Shown in pieces: positions 1-7,919 of a DNA stretch of 32,929 nucleotides. This DNA is from Alphaproteobacteria bacterium (lineage in GTDB: Bacteria; Pseudomonadota; Alphaproteobacteria; Rhodobacterales; Rhodobacteraceae): contig JAUHVK010000039.1 of assembly GCA_030425145.1 (NCBI GenBank), positions 1 through 32,929 of the forward strand, written 5' to 3'. A program made the position numbers and the translations under genes. The notes beneath the pieces were generated by a model that saw nothing but the letters and a program-made list of their open reading frames with translations, searched no databases and was not told where the DNA came from. Numbering within the stretch: the stretch's first letter is position 1; every line of letters starts with the position of its first letter.

Positions 1-24
1 GGAGAGTAGGTCACCGCCAAACCT
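1..24 (+). rRNA. rrf: 5S rRNA, 3' end only (cut by left edge)
   Basis: The first 24 bases read GGAGAGTAGGTCACCGCCAA followed by ACCT. This matches the conserved 3' terminus of alphaproteobacterial 5S rRNA: the GGGAGAGUAGG strand of the internal helix followed by the CCGCCAAACCU strand of the terminal helix. Only about a fifth of the molecule is in the window. It implies that an rRNA operon runs into the window from the left on the plus strand, convergent with the polyol operon. I see no tRNA-fMet after it before the mtlK terminator, although one often follows 5S in this family. Confidence 0.82.
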
Positions 25-172
25 AATAAAATCCCCAATCTCTATACGATTACAAAACACCAAACCAAACCAGCAATCAGCTCACCGCACCAGGACAATT
101 CCCGCGCCAAGTCTTGACGAAGCGTGTGGTGATTTGTCGTTTGCGAGCGGTGAGAATGATCCGCGGACAGGC
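25..172. other. intergenic spacer after the rRNA operon
   Basis: This A/C-rich stretch lies between the 5S tail and the mtlK terminator. I find no convincing gene, tRNA or strong hairpin in it. A factor-independent terminator for the rRNA operon is not evident. Confidence 0.4.
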
Positions 173-200
173 AAAGAAAAGAGGCTGCTTCCGCAGCCTC
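173..200 (-). terminator. intrinsic terminator of the polyol operon
   Basis: A perfect 8-bp stem (GAGGCTGC, loop TTCC, GCAGCCTC, 181-200) begins 5 bases beyond the mtlK stop. Read on the minus strand it is followed by a T-rich tract (TTTTCTTT, complement of 173-180). This is a textbook factor-independent terminator for transcription coming from mtlK. Confidence 0.88.
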
Positions 201-205
201 CAACC

Positions 206-1708
206 TCACATCTTGTTCAGGTAGCGCGACAACGCGGTTTCTGTGCCGTTGTCCCAGATGTCGGTCAGCCAGCCTTCGAAAGCGGTCGCAAAACGTGTGT
301 CCGCTGCAAGTTCGCCGTAGAACTGCGTTTGCTGCAACCATACGTTCGGCATCTCGCGTGCGCGCGTGGCGGTTGCAACGAGATCGCTCCAGATCGGATC
401 GTTTGCTTCAATGGTGCTGCCATCTTCCCGTGTGCCGTAACACATGCGCGCCCAGAGCGCCTCGGTCAGGGCCAGCCCGGAGATCGGTGTGCCAGCGGCC
501 AGCGCCTCCCGCAGGATCGGGAGGATAAACCCGGGATGCCGGGAAGATCCGTCGAACGCCACGCGCCGCGTGGTGTCGCGAATCTCGGGGTTGGAGAAAC
601 GGCGGGTGATAAGGTCGAGATAGGCGGCAGGGGAGGTGCCGGGTACCGACGCCACATGCGGTATGATCTCTTCGATCTGTACCTTCTTGAAAAAGCCCGC
701 AATCTGAGGATCGGCCATACAGCTTGCGATGGTCGGTCGCCCCAGAAGCTCCCCGGCATTCGCCAAAACCTGATGACCTGCATTCAACATGCGGATCTTC
801 ATCGCCTCATAGCTGTGCACGTTCGGCGAGAAGGTGGCTCCAACCTTGTCCCAATCGGGGCGCCCCAAGCAGAAATTGTCTTCGATCACCCATTGGCGGA
901 AATTCTCATGCGTGACCGGGGCGGCATCCTTGATGCCGAGCTCCAGAACGCGCAGACGTTCCGCGTCGCCCGTCGCGGGTACGATGCAATCCACCATGGA
1001 ATTGGGGAAACTGCCGGTAGTGTCGATCCAGTCGGCCAATTTCGGGTCGATCCCCTGCGCAAGACCAACAAGGGTTTGCCGAAGGATCGCGCCATTGCCT
1101 TGAAGGTTGTCACAGCACTGCCCGGTGAAGGGGGCAATGCCTGCCTCTTTTCGATTCCGCAGCGCCGCTACCATGGCGCCGAATGCAGTGCGTGGTGTAT
1201 CGGGATGCGCCATGTCGTGCTGGATGTCCGGGTGCCCGGTGTCCAGCTTGCCATGCGCATCGCGGTAATAGCCCCCTTCCGTCACGGTCAGGGACACGAT
1301 GCGGATACGCGGGTCCGACATGGCGGCGATCAGCGGGCCGTGGCCTTCTTCGACAGGAACGAAATCAATCATTGAGCCGATCACCTCGGCGGAGGTTCCG
1401 GCTGGATCAAGCTCGATCAGAGTGGTCAGGCAATCCTGCGCCAGAAGCCTGTCGCGCATCGCCGCATCACCGGGGCGTACACCGGCGCCGATGATCGCCC
1501 AGTCCTGCGCCAAACCCTGTTGCATGAGGCGGTGGAGATACCACGCCTGATGGCCACGGTGGAAATTGCCCAGTCCGATATGCACAATTCCCGGTGTGAG
1601 TTTCGCGCGATCATAGGTCGGGCGGGCGATGCCTTCGGGCAGTTGGTCCAGCGTGCCCAGAGATAGCGCCACGGGGCTGTTTCCGGTGTCCTGTTTCAGC
1701 TCATCCAT
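206..1708 (-). CDS. mtlK: mannitol 2-dehydrogenase (polyol dehydrogenase)
   Basis: A 500-residue member of the long-chain mannitol dehydrogenase family, which oxidises D-mannitol to D-fructose with NAD+. The Rhodobacter enzyme also takes D-arabitol and sorbitol. The N-terminal Rossmann signature GLGNFHRGHQAWY and the catalytic pattern KIRMLNAGH (Lys, Asn and His spaced as K-x4-N-x2-H) are both present, and the length is normal. The start at 1708 (MDELKQ) is preferred over a longer reading from 1732: its ATG lies inside the last codons of smoS, which suggests translational coupling. It is the last gene of the operon and is followed directly by a terminator. Cytosolic; its product would feed fructose or xylulose metabolism. 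Confidence 0.93.
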   Translation of the reverse strand: MDELKQDTGNSPVALSLGTLDQLPEGIARPTYDRAKLTPGIVHIGLGNFHRGHQAWYLHRLMQQGLAQDWAIIGAGVRPGDAAMRDRLLAQDCLTTLIELDPAGTSAEVIGSMIDFVPVEEGHGPLIAAMSDPRIRIVSLTVTEGGYYRDAHGKLDTGHPDIQHDMAHPDTPRTAFGAMVAALRNRKEAGIAPFTGQCCDNLQGNGAILRQTLVGLAQGIDPKLADWIDTTGSFPNSMVDCIVPATGDAERLRVLELGIKDAAPVTHENFRQWVIEDNFCLGRPDWDKVGATFSPNVHSYEAMKIRMLNAGHQVLANAGELLGRPTIASCMADPQIAGFFKKVQIEEIIPHVASVPGTSPAAYLDLITRRFSNPEIRDTTRRVAFDGSSRHPGFILPILREALAAGTPISGLALTEALWARMCYGTREDGSTIEANDPIWSDLVATATRAREMPNVWLQQTQFYGELAADTRFATAFEGWLTDIWDNGTETALSRYLNKM

Positions 1709-2466
1709 TGGCCACCATCCACGTTGTAGCATTGCGCGACGACATAGTCGGCATCGTCGCTGGCAAGGAACACGGCCATGCCGGTCAGGTCATCTGCTTT
1801 GCCCATGCGGCCGTAAGGCACGGCTGCACCGACTTCGCGCTTCTTCTGGCCGGGGGCCTTGTTTTCATACTTGGCAAAGAACGCATCCACGCCGTCCCAA
1901 TGTTCACCGTCGACGACGCCCGGAGAGATCGCGTTCACATTGATGCCGTGCTGGATCAGGTTCAGGCCCGCCGATTGCGTCAGCGAGATGATCGCGGCTT
2001 TGGTCGCACAGTAAACGGCGACAAGCGGCTCGCCCCGACGCCCCGCCTGGCTTGCCATATTGATGATGCGGCCCTTGATGCCGGCGTCGATCATGTGGCG
2101 GGCGACGGCCTGAAGCGTGAAGAGCGTTCCCGCAACATTGATGTCGAATGTGCGCGCGTAATCTGCGCGGGTGATCTCGGTGATCGGGGCGGCGGTAAAG
2201 ATCGCCGCGTTATTGATTAGGATGTCGATCCGGCCCAGCTCCGCGATGGCCTGCGCAACTGCCGCGTCGATGCTGGCCTGATCGGTCACATCCATATGCA
2301 CGGCAATCGCCTGTTCACCAATCTGCGACGCGGTTTCCTGGGCACGGGGCAGGTCGATATCGGCAATGGCGACGCGCGCGCCTTCGGCCACATAGCGTTC
2401 GGCAAAGGCCCGCCCGATACCGCGGGCGGCACCGGTGATCAGTGCGGTTTTTCCGTCAAGTCGCAT
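1696..2466 (-). CDS. smoS: sorbitol dehydrogenase (SDR family)
   Basis: A 256-residue classical short-chain dehydrogenase. The cofactor motif TGAARGIG spans residues 11-18, NNAA follows at about 85-88, and the catalytic residues are Ser139, Tyr152 and Lys156 (YCATK). The sequence closely resembles, from memory, Rhodobacter sphaeroides sorbitol dehydrogenase SmoS, including the segments GVVDGEHWDGVDA and the NVDGG..MS C-terminus. It oxidises D-sorbitol to D-fructose with NAD+ and also galactitol in the known enzyme. It lies between the transporter ATPase, whose stop overlaps its ATG by one base, and mtlK, which overlaps its 3' end. Full length, with no oddities. Confidence 0.94.
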   Translation of the reverse strand: MRLDGKTALITGAARGIGRAFAERYVAEGARVAIADIDLPRAQETASQIGEQAIAVHMDVTDQASIDAAVAQAIAELGRIDILINNAAIFTAAPITEITRADYARTFDINVAGTLFTLQAVARHMIDAGIKGRIINMASQAGRRGEPLVAVYCATKAAIISLTQSAGLNLIQHGINVNAISPGVVDGEHWDGVDAFFAKYENKAPGQKKREVGAAVPYGRMGKADDLTGMAVFLASDDADYVVAQCYNVDGGQWMS

Positions 2467-3470
2467 CAGTCAATCCGCAATCCTTGGGCGTCGAATTTGT
2501 GCATCTGATCCAACTGTGGGGTCAGGTAGATCGTATCGCCGTGGCGCACCGAAATGTCCCCGGTGATCCGGACTGTCATCATTTCATCAAGCCCGGTGCC
2601 ATGTACGTGGATGAACGTGTCAGAGCCAAGATGTTCGGCGACGCCGACTTTGCCCTTCCACGTTCCTTCGGTCATCGACACGTCGATGTGCTCGGGGCGG
2701 ATACCGGCTTTGACGCCACCGTATTTCTTCGCCTCGGCCCCGCCAAAGATGTTCATCTTGGGCGACCCGATGAAGCCAGCCACAAACTCGTTTCGCGGTT
2801 TGTGATAAAGCTCCAGCGGGCTGCCGACCTGCTCGATATGGCCTGCGCGCAAAACAACGATCTTGTCGGCCATGGTCATGGCTTCGACCTGATCGTGGGT
2901 TACGTAGATCATGGTCGTCTCTAGGCGTTTGTGCAGTTCGCTGATCTCGAGCCGCATCCCGACCCGAAGAGCAGCGTCGAGGTTAGACAGCGGCTCGTCG
3001 AAAAGGAATGCTGCAGGTTCGCGAACGATCGCACGACCAATGGCGACACGCTGGCGCTGGCCACCGGACAATTGGCCGGGGCGGCGATCAAGGTAGTCGG
3101 TGAGGTTGAGTACCGCGGCAGCGCCTTCAATTCGTTTGTTGATCTCGGCCTGATCCATACCCGCCATCTTGAGAGGGAAAGCGATGTTCTTGCGTACCGA
3201 CATATGCGGGTAAAGCGCGTAGGACTGGAACACCATCGCCAGACCGCGTTTCGCGGGAACGACATTGGTGGCGTCCTTGCCGTCGATCTCGATATGGCCG
3301 GTGGTGATGTCCTCAAGCCCCGCGATCAGACGCAGCAGCGTGGACTTCCCGCAGCCCGAGGGGCCGACGAATACGGTGAACTCGCCATCTTCGATGGTCA
3401 GGTCCAAAGGTGGAATGACCTGCACGTCGCCAAAGCTCTTGGTGACCTGTTTCAGTGTGATTTGTCCCAT
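2466..3470 (-). CDS. smoK: polyol ABC transporter ATP-binding protein
   Basis: A 334-residue MalK/UgpC-type ATPase of the carbohydrate ABC importer family. Visible motifs are Walker [10 protein letters not shown] (36-44), the Q-loop glutamine near 82, signature LSGGQ (134-138), Walker B FLFDEP (155-160) and the switch His near 192. The C-terminal region of about 100 residues matches the regulatory OB-type (TOBE) domain. Two copies would energise import through SmoF and SmoG. The gene sits 25 bp after smoG and touches smoS, in the order expected for the Rhodobacter smo operon. Confidence 0.92.
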   Translation of the reverse strand: MGQITLKQVTKSFGDVQVIPPLDLTIEDGEFTVFVGPSGCGKSTLLRLIAGLEDITTGHIEIDGKDATNVVPAKRGLAMVFQSYALYPHMSVRKNIAFPLKMAGMDQAEINKRIEGAAAVLNLTDYLDRRPGQLSGGQRQRVAIGRAIVREPAAFLFDEPLSNLDAALRVGMRLEISELHKRLETTMIYVTHDQVEAMTMADKIVVLRAGHIEQVGSPLELYHKPRNEFVAGFIGSPKMNIFGGAEAKKYGGVKAGIRPEHIDVSMTEGTWKGKVGVAEHLGSDTFIHVHGTGLDEMMTVRITGDISVRHGDTIYLTPQLDQMHKFDAQGLRID

Positions 3471-3495
3471 GGGTCAGGTTCCTTGTTTCAGGTCG

Positions 3496-4326
3496 TTATT
3501 TGACGGCGCCAAAGGTCAGGCCGCGGACAAGTTGTTTCTGGCTGAACCAGCCAAGAATGAGGATCGGCGCAATGGCCATGGTCGAGGCTGCACTCAGCTT
3601 GGCAAAGAACAGACCTTCCGGGCTGGAATAGCTGGCGATGAACGCGGTCAACGGGGCGGCATCGACCGCCGTGAGGTTCAGCGTCCAGAAGGCTTCGTTC
3701 CACGCGAGGATGAAGTTCAAAAGCATGGTCGACGCGATGCCGGGAACGGCCATGGGCGTGAGGATATAAAGCACCTCTTCCTTCAGCGTCGCCCCATCCA
3801 TCCGCGCGGCCTCGAGGATCTCGACCGGGATTTCGCGGAAATAGGTGTAGAGCATCCAGACGATGATCGGCAGGTTGATGAGCATCATCACGATCACCAG
3901 ACCTGCGCGGCTGTCTAGAAGCCCAAGCTCGATGAAGAGCAAGTAGATCGGGTACAACACACCCACCGCCGGCAGCATCTTGGTCGAGAGCATCCAGAGA
4001 AGGATGTCCTTGGTCCGGCGCGACGGCACAAAGGCCATCGACCAGGCGGCCGGAACGGCGACGATCAGTCCCAGAATGGTCGAGCCTCCGGCGATGATGA
4101 TCGAGTTCATCAGGAACCGCCCATAATCCGACCGCTCCATCACGACACCGTAGTTTTCCAGTGTCCAATCGAAGCCAAGGAAAAGGGGAGGGCTGGCGAT
4201 GGCCTGCGCTTCGGTCTTGAAGCTGGTCAGGATCGTCCAGAGGATCGGGAAGAAGATCAGCAATCCAATCGCCCAGGCAAGGCCGGTGTTGATCAGTTTG
4301 CGGCGGGGGGTAACAGCACGGGCCAT
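3496..4326 (-). CDS. smoG: polyol ABC transporter permease (MalG type)
   Basis: A 276-residue inner-membrane permease with about six hydrophobic segments. A conserved EAA loop (EILEAARMDGATLKEEVLYI) contacts the ATPase. The N-terminus begins with a short basic stretch and then a transmembrane helix (AIGLLIFFPILWTILTSF), followed by a periplasmic loop, as in MalG-type permeases. It starts only 2 bp after the smoF stop, so the two are co-translated. It forms the heterodimeric channel for sugar alcohols with SmoF. Confidence 0.92.
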   Translation of the reverse strand: MARAVTPRRKLINTGLAWAIGLLIFFPILWTILTSFKTEAQAIASPPLFLGFDWTLENYGVVMERSDYGRFLMNSIIIAGGSTILGLIVAVPAAWSMAFVPSRRTKDILLWMLSTKMLPAVGVLYPIYLLFIELGLLDSRAGLVIVMMLINLPIIVWMLYTYFREIPVEILEAARMDGATLKEEVLYILTPMAVPGIASTMLLNFILAWNEAFWTLNLTAVDAAPLTAFIASYSSPEGLFFAKLSAASTMAIAPILILGWFSQKQLVRGLTFGAVK

Positions 4327-4328
4327 GA

Positions 4329-5195
4329 TCAGGTGTCCAGGTTCTTGCCGACGATCCGCATCAGGAAGATCGCGACGATGTTGGCGAGGATGATGGCGTA
4401 GACACCACCGGCTGAGCCCAGTCCGACGTTCTGGCTTTCCAGAACGCGCTGGAAGATCAGGTAAGACAGGGTGCGGGTTCCGAACGCGCCGCCCGTGGTG
4501 ACGAAGATCTCGGCAAAGATTGCCAGAAGAAAGATCGTCTGGATCAGGATCACAATCGTGATCGCGCGGCTCAGGTGCGGAAGAATGATATAGAAAAAGC
4601 GCTTGAGAACAGGCGCGCCATCCATCTCGGCGGCCTCAAGCTGTTCGCTGTCAAGCGACTGGATCGCGGTCAGCAGGATCAGCGTCGCAAAGGGCAGCCA
4701 CTGCCACGACACGATCATGATGATCGACTGCAACGAGGCATCGGACAGCCAACTGACCGGCTCTGCCCCGAAGAACCGCCACAGATGCGCCAGCAGGCCG
4801 TTCACCGGGTCCATGAACATGTTTTTCCAGACCAGCGCAGACACGGTCGGCATCACGAAGAATGGTGCAATCACAAGGATGCGGACAACACCTTGGCCCC
4901 ACATCGGCTGATCCAGAAGGATCGCCAGAAGGATGCCCAGGCAAACGGTGATCACCAGCACACCCAGAACAATCAGAAGTGTGGTTTGAATCGCAGGCCA
5001 GAAGGCGCTGGAGCTGACAAAGCGGATATAGTTGTCGAAGCCCGTCCAGCCCTGATCCCCACCGCGCAGCGGCAGATATGTGCGGAACGAAAACCAGAGT
5101 GTCATGATCAGCGGGACCAACATCCAGCCCAAGAGCAGAACAACCGCCGGGGCCATCATCAGTCGGGCCGCTGATCGGGATGCTTTTGTCGCCAT
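4329..5195 (-). CDS. smoF: polyol ABC transporter permease (MalF type)
   Basis: A 288-residue binding-protein-dependent permease with six predicted transmembrane segments and the EAA loop EQLEAAEMDGAPVLKRFF. I choose the second ATG (5195, MATKASRS). A strong GGAGGAG ribosome site lies about 8 bases ahead of it, whereas the site abuts the upstream ATG at 5204 with no spacing. It partners SmoG. The roughly 140-bp gap to smoE contains a strong hairpin that may lower permease expression relative to the binding protein. Confidence 0.92.
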   Translation of the reverse strand: MATKASRSAARLMMAPAVVLLLGWMLVPLIMTLWFSFRTYLPLRGGDQGWTGFDNYIRFVSSSAFWPAIQTTLLIVLGVLVITVCLGILLAILLDQPMWGQGVVRILVIAPFFVMPTVSALVWKNMFMDPVNGLLAHLWRFFGAEPVSWLSDASLQSIIMIVSWQWLPFATLILLTAIQSLDSEQLEAAEMDGAPVLKRFFYIILPHLSRAITIVILIQTIFLLAIFAEIFVTTGGAFGTRTLSYLIFQRVLESQNVGLGSAGGVYAIILANIVAIFLMRIVGKNLDT

Positions 5196-5290
5196 GGGAT
5201 ACATCTCCTCCGTTGCCAGCCCGTCGCAGAATACCGCGCTGTCAGAATAGAACCACGTTCAAGTGGCAGAGCTGTGGGGTGTGGGGGTGT

Positions 5291-5317
5291 CAGGGGGCCG
5301 CGCGCGGCCGCCCCCTG
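5291..5317 (-). promoter_or_regulatory. GC-rich hairpin between smoE and smoF
   Basis: CAGGGGG (5291-5297) and CCCCCTG (5311-5317) form a 7-bp stem around a GC-only interior that is itself nearly palindromic. There is no U-run after it. The hairpin lies just after the binding-protein gene and before the permeases, a position where ABC operons often carry mRNA-stabilising or attenuating structures that give excess binding protein. That role is inferred from position. Confidence 0.6.
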
Positions 5318-5334
5318 CAGGTCAAGCCTAAGGC

Positions 5335-6642
5335 TTAGCGGTAGCCAGCGGCTTCCATGACTTCGGTGGCAATCGCCTGCGCTTTTGCAAGCGCTTCGTC
5401 CACGGATTGCTGACCGGCATAAGCGGCCGAGAATTCCTGGCTCACTTCGGTTGCCATACCCGCGAATTCCGGGATCGCGACGAACTGGATACCGACATAG
5501 GGCACCGGATCGACTGTCGGATTGGTCGGGTCAGCTGCGTTGATCGAGTCCAGTGTCATCTTGGCAAACGGAACTTCCTGATACTCAGGTGTTTCGTAGA
5601 GGGATGTACGTGCGCCCGGAGGAACGTTCGCCCAGCCTTCTTTGCTGGCGACCAGCTCGATGTAGTCTTTGGACGTGGCCCACTCGATGAACGCCTTGGC
5701 CGCTTCCTCTTTCTGGGTGCCTGCCGGGATCGCAAGAGCCCATGCCCAGAGCCAGTTGGAGCGCTTCTCGACGCCTTCGGCATTCGGTGCCAGTGCGAAA
5801 CCGACATGGTCAGCCACGGTTGAGTCGTTCGGGTTGGTCACGAAGGACGCCGCAACCGTTGCGTCGATCCACATGCCGCACTTGCCCTGCTGGAACAGCG
5901 AGAGGTTCTCGTTGAAACCGTTGGTGGCATAGCCCTCGGGGCCATAGTCGTTCATCAGGCTGACGTAGAAGTCCAGTGCGGCCTTCCACTGCGGCTGATC
6001 GAACTGTGCGTTCCACTCTTCGTCGAACCAGCGTGCGCCGAAGGAGTTGCCTGTGACGGTGATGAACGCGCCGCCTTCACCCCAGCCGGCCTTGCCGCGC
6101 AGGCAGATGCCGTTGATGTCGTTGGCCGGATCATCCATTGCTGCTGCGGCTTCACGGATGAACTGCCATGTCGGGGCGTCCGGCATTTCCAAACCTGCTT
6201 TTTCCATCAGGTCGGTGCGGTACATGACCATGGAGCTTTCGCCGTAGAACGGTGCCGCATAGAGCGTGCCGTCATGGGAAAGACCGCCACGCATAGCGGG
6301 CAGGATGTCGTCAACGTCATACTCGGCGGACAGATCGTCCAGCGGAACCAGCCAGCCATTGGCACCCCAGATCGGGGTTTCGTACATGCCGATAGTCATG
6401 ATGTCGAACTGGCCACCCTTGGTGGTGATGTCCGTTGTCACGCGCTGACGCAGCACGTTCTCTTCCAGTGTCACCCACTCGACTTCGTGGCCGGTCTTGG
6501 CCGTGAAGTCGTCGGTATAACCCTGCATGCGGATCATGTCGCCGTTGTTGACTGTTGCGATGGTGATGGTCTCTGCCTGTGCGGCCCCGACCATGATGAG
6601 CGACAACGCTGTCGCCGCACGAAGTGCGCTACTCAGGTGCAT
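5335..6642 (-). CDS. smoE: polyol ABC transporter substrate-binding protein
   Basis: A 435-residue periplasmic binding protein of the extracellular solute-binding family 1. A signal peptide ends at about residue 23 (AAQA, then ETITIATVNNGDM). The body has the family pattern with tryptophan-rich sugar-contact regions and an N-terminal lobe starting TIATVNNGDMIRMQGYTDDF. It would capture sorbitol, mannitol or arabitol in the periplasm and deliver it to SmoFGK. It is the first gene of the structural operon, 91 bp after the regulator gene, and that gap holds two operator-like palindromes. A good ribosome site (AGGGAGGAT on the minus strand) precedes the ATG. Confidence 0.92.
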   Translation of the reverse strand: MHLSSALRAATALSLIMVGAAQAETITIATVNNGDMIRMQGYTDDFTAKTGHEVEWVTLEENVLRQRVTTDITTKGGQFDIMTIGMYETPIWGANGWLVPLDDLSAEYDVDDILPAMRGGLSHDGTLYAAPFYGESSMVMYRTDLMEKAGLEMPDAPTWQFIREAAAAMDDPANDINGICLRGKAGWGEGGAFITVTGNSFGARWFDEEWNAQFDQPQWKAALDFYVSLMNDYGPEGYATNGFNENLSLFQQGKCGMWIDATVAASFVTNPNDSTVADHVGFALAPNAEGVEKRSNWLWAWALAIPAGTQKEEAAKAFIEWATSKDYIELVASKEGWANVPPGARTSLYETPEYQEVPFAKMTLDSINAADPTNPTVDPVPYVGIQFVAIPEFAGMATEVSQEFSAAYAGQQSVDEALAKAQAIATEVMEAAGYR

Positions 6643-6693
6643 CCGAATCCTCCCTGGTTTTTGGATTACCTGGCGGCACTCAACACCAAATCA

Positions 6694-6707
6694 TTTACTC
6701 GCGTCAA
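6694..6707 (-). promoter_or_regulatory. LacI-family operator, promoter-proximal copy
   Basis: TTTACTCGCGTCAA is a 14-base imperfect palindrome centred on CG, as is typical of LacI-family operators. It matches the second copy at 6715-6728 in 12 of 14 positions. It lies 51 bp upstream of the smoE start. The most likely ligand is the LacI-type protein encoded next door. Confidence 0.68.
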
Positions 6708-6714
6708 TCAAAAT

Positions 6715-6728
6715 TTTACTCGCGTAAA
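6715..6728 (-). promoter_or_regulatory. LacI-family operator, second copy
   Basis: TTTACTCGCGTAAA is palindromic except for one central pair (TTTAC, TCGC, GTAAA) and is flanked by A/T tracts. Its centre is 21 bp from the centre of the first copy, that is two helical turns, so two dimers could bind the same face. It lies just after the stop of the regulator gene. Confidence 0.72.
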
Positions 6729-6733
6729 TTTTG

Positions 6734-7765
6734 TTAGGCAGACTCACGCATGATCAGGCGCGCTGGGAACAGACTTTCTGCCCTGTTTTCAAGGCGTCCA
6801 CCGCTTTCGATCAGGCGGAACAACGTCTCAACAGCATTGTCCGACACCGCACTATAGTCATGCGCCGCCGTCGTCAGGGAGGGGCAGGTGAAGCGCGAAA
6901 ACGGGTGATCGTCATGAGAGGCGACTCGCAAGTCACAGTCCGGTCCACGCCCGACTCGCACACCGCTTTCGCAACAGGCCGACAGAAATCCGATCGCCAG
7001 ACGGTCATTGCTGCACAGCACCGTGTTGGTCGGCAGGGACTTGTCGGCGAGAATTTTCAATCCGCCCTGACGCCCGATTTCCTCGAAACCCCAACCGGTG
7101 CCGTCGATCTTGATCACATGGGGTTCCAATCCCAACCGCTCCATCATCGACAGATAGGCGATGCGGCGCTTGTTGGCATTCGGGTTGGCGGGTGTCCGCA
7201 TCTCGAAGAAACAGGGCGCCTCACCGGTGCGGCTCAGATACTCCACCGTCTGCGACACAAAGCTGTGGTTGTCTGACCCCACAAAAGCTTCGCCCATCCC
7301 CTCGATATTACTGTCGAAAAGCACGGTCGGGACATGTTTGCAAAAGGTCTCAATGGCCGCTTTGTCCGACTGCCGTCCAAGCGGTGCCAGCAGCACACCC
7401 GCGGGCTTCATCGACCGCAAACTGTCCAGGATGACATTCTCATGTGCCTGATCGCCATGTGCGCTGAACAGCGACGGGGTAAACCCCGCTTCGATACAGC
7501 GCCCTTCGATCATCCGCACAATCTCACCAAAGAACGGGTCTGCCAGATACGGCACCACGATGCCGATATTCTTGGTCAGCTTCCGGTTTTGGTTCATCGC
7601 ATAGATGTTGGGGCGGTAGTCGTATTTCTCGAGAGCCGCCTCGATCCGGGTTCGCGTGGATTTGCGTACGCTATTGGGATCATGAAAGTATTTCGACACC
7701 GTCGGCCGAGAGATGCCGCTGACGGCGGCAAATTCTTCCATGTTCCGGATCTCGGGATGTGACAT
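6734..7765 (-). CDS. LacI-family regulator of the polyol operon
   Basis: A 343-residue LacI/GalR repressor. The N-terminal helix-turn-helix and hinge (EEFAAVSGISRPTVSKYFHD, then RTRIEAALEKYDYRPN) is followed by a periplasmic-binding-like effector domain (IGIVVPYLADPFFGEIVRMI). I take the ATG at 7765 (MSHPEIRN) rather than the TTG at 7798; an AGGG lies a few bases ahead. It sits directly upstream of smoE, transcribed the same way. Paired operators between the two genes suggest it represses smoEFGKS-mtlK until a sugar alcohol or derived effector binds. The effector identity is not shown by the sequence. Confidence 0.9.
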   Translation of the reverse strand: MSHPEIRNMEEFAAVSGISRPTVSKYFHDPNSVRKSTRTRIEAALEKYDYRPNIYAMNQNRKLTKNIGIVVPYLADPFFGEIVRMIEGRCIEAGFTPSLFSAHGDQAHENVILDSLRSMKPAGVLLAPLGRQSDKAAIETFCKHVPTVLFDSNIEGMGEAFVGSDNHSFVSQTVEYLSRTGEAPCFFEMRTPANPNANKRRIAYLSMMERLGLEPHVIKIDGTGWGFEEIGRQGGLKILADKSLPTNTVLCSNDRLAIGFLSACCESGVRVGRGPDCDLRVASHDDHPFSRFTCPSLTTAAHDYSAVSDNAVETLFRLIESGGRLENRAESLFPARLIMRESA

Positions 7766-7816
7766 GGTGGGCCCTAAAAGTCGCGTCGGAATACTCAATC
7801 CAATTTTGACAATTTC

Positions 7817-7850
7817 TTATCGCGCGCAAAAAATCAACAAGTCGCGTAAA
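7817..7850 (-). promoter_or_regulatory. operator-like sites upstream of the regulator gene
   Basis: Two 14-base windows resemble the smoE operators. TTATCGCGCGCAAA (7817-7830) is an imperfect palindrome centred on CG. ACAAGTCGCGTAAA (7837-7850) keeps the half site CGCGTAAA exactly. Their centres are 20 bp apart, close to the 21 bp seen at smoE. Another CGCGCGC follows at about 7861. This suggests autoregulation of the repressor gene. Confidence 0.45.
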
Positions 7851-7919
7851 GTTTGTCTTTCGCGCGCAGTTGCCAGCGGCAACCGCCAGCAGCGCGCAAA
7901 GCCAATGCTCAAACTTTGG

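Noticed and set aside
134-1375. Long plus-strand frame (413 codons) across mtlK
   Set aside because: It is antisense to a gene with clear family motifs and has no recognisable domain; such shadow frames are common in high-GC DNA.
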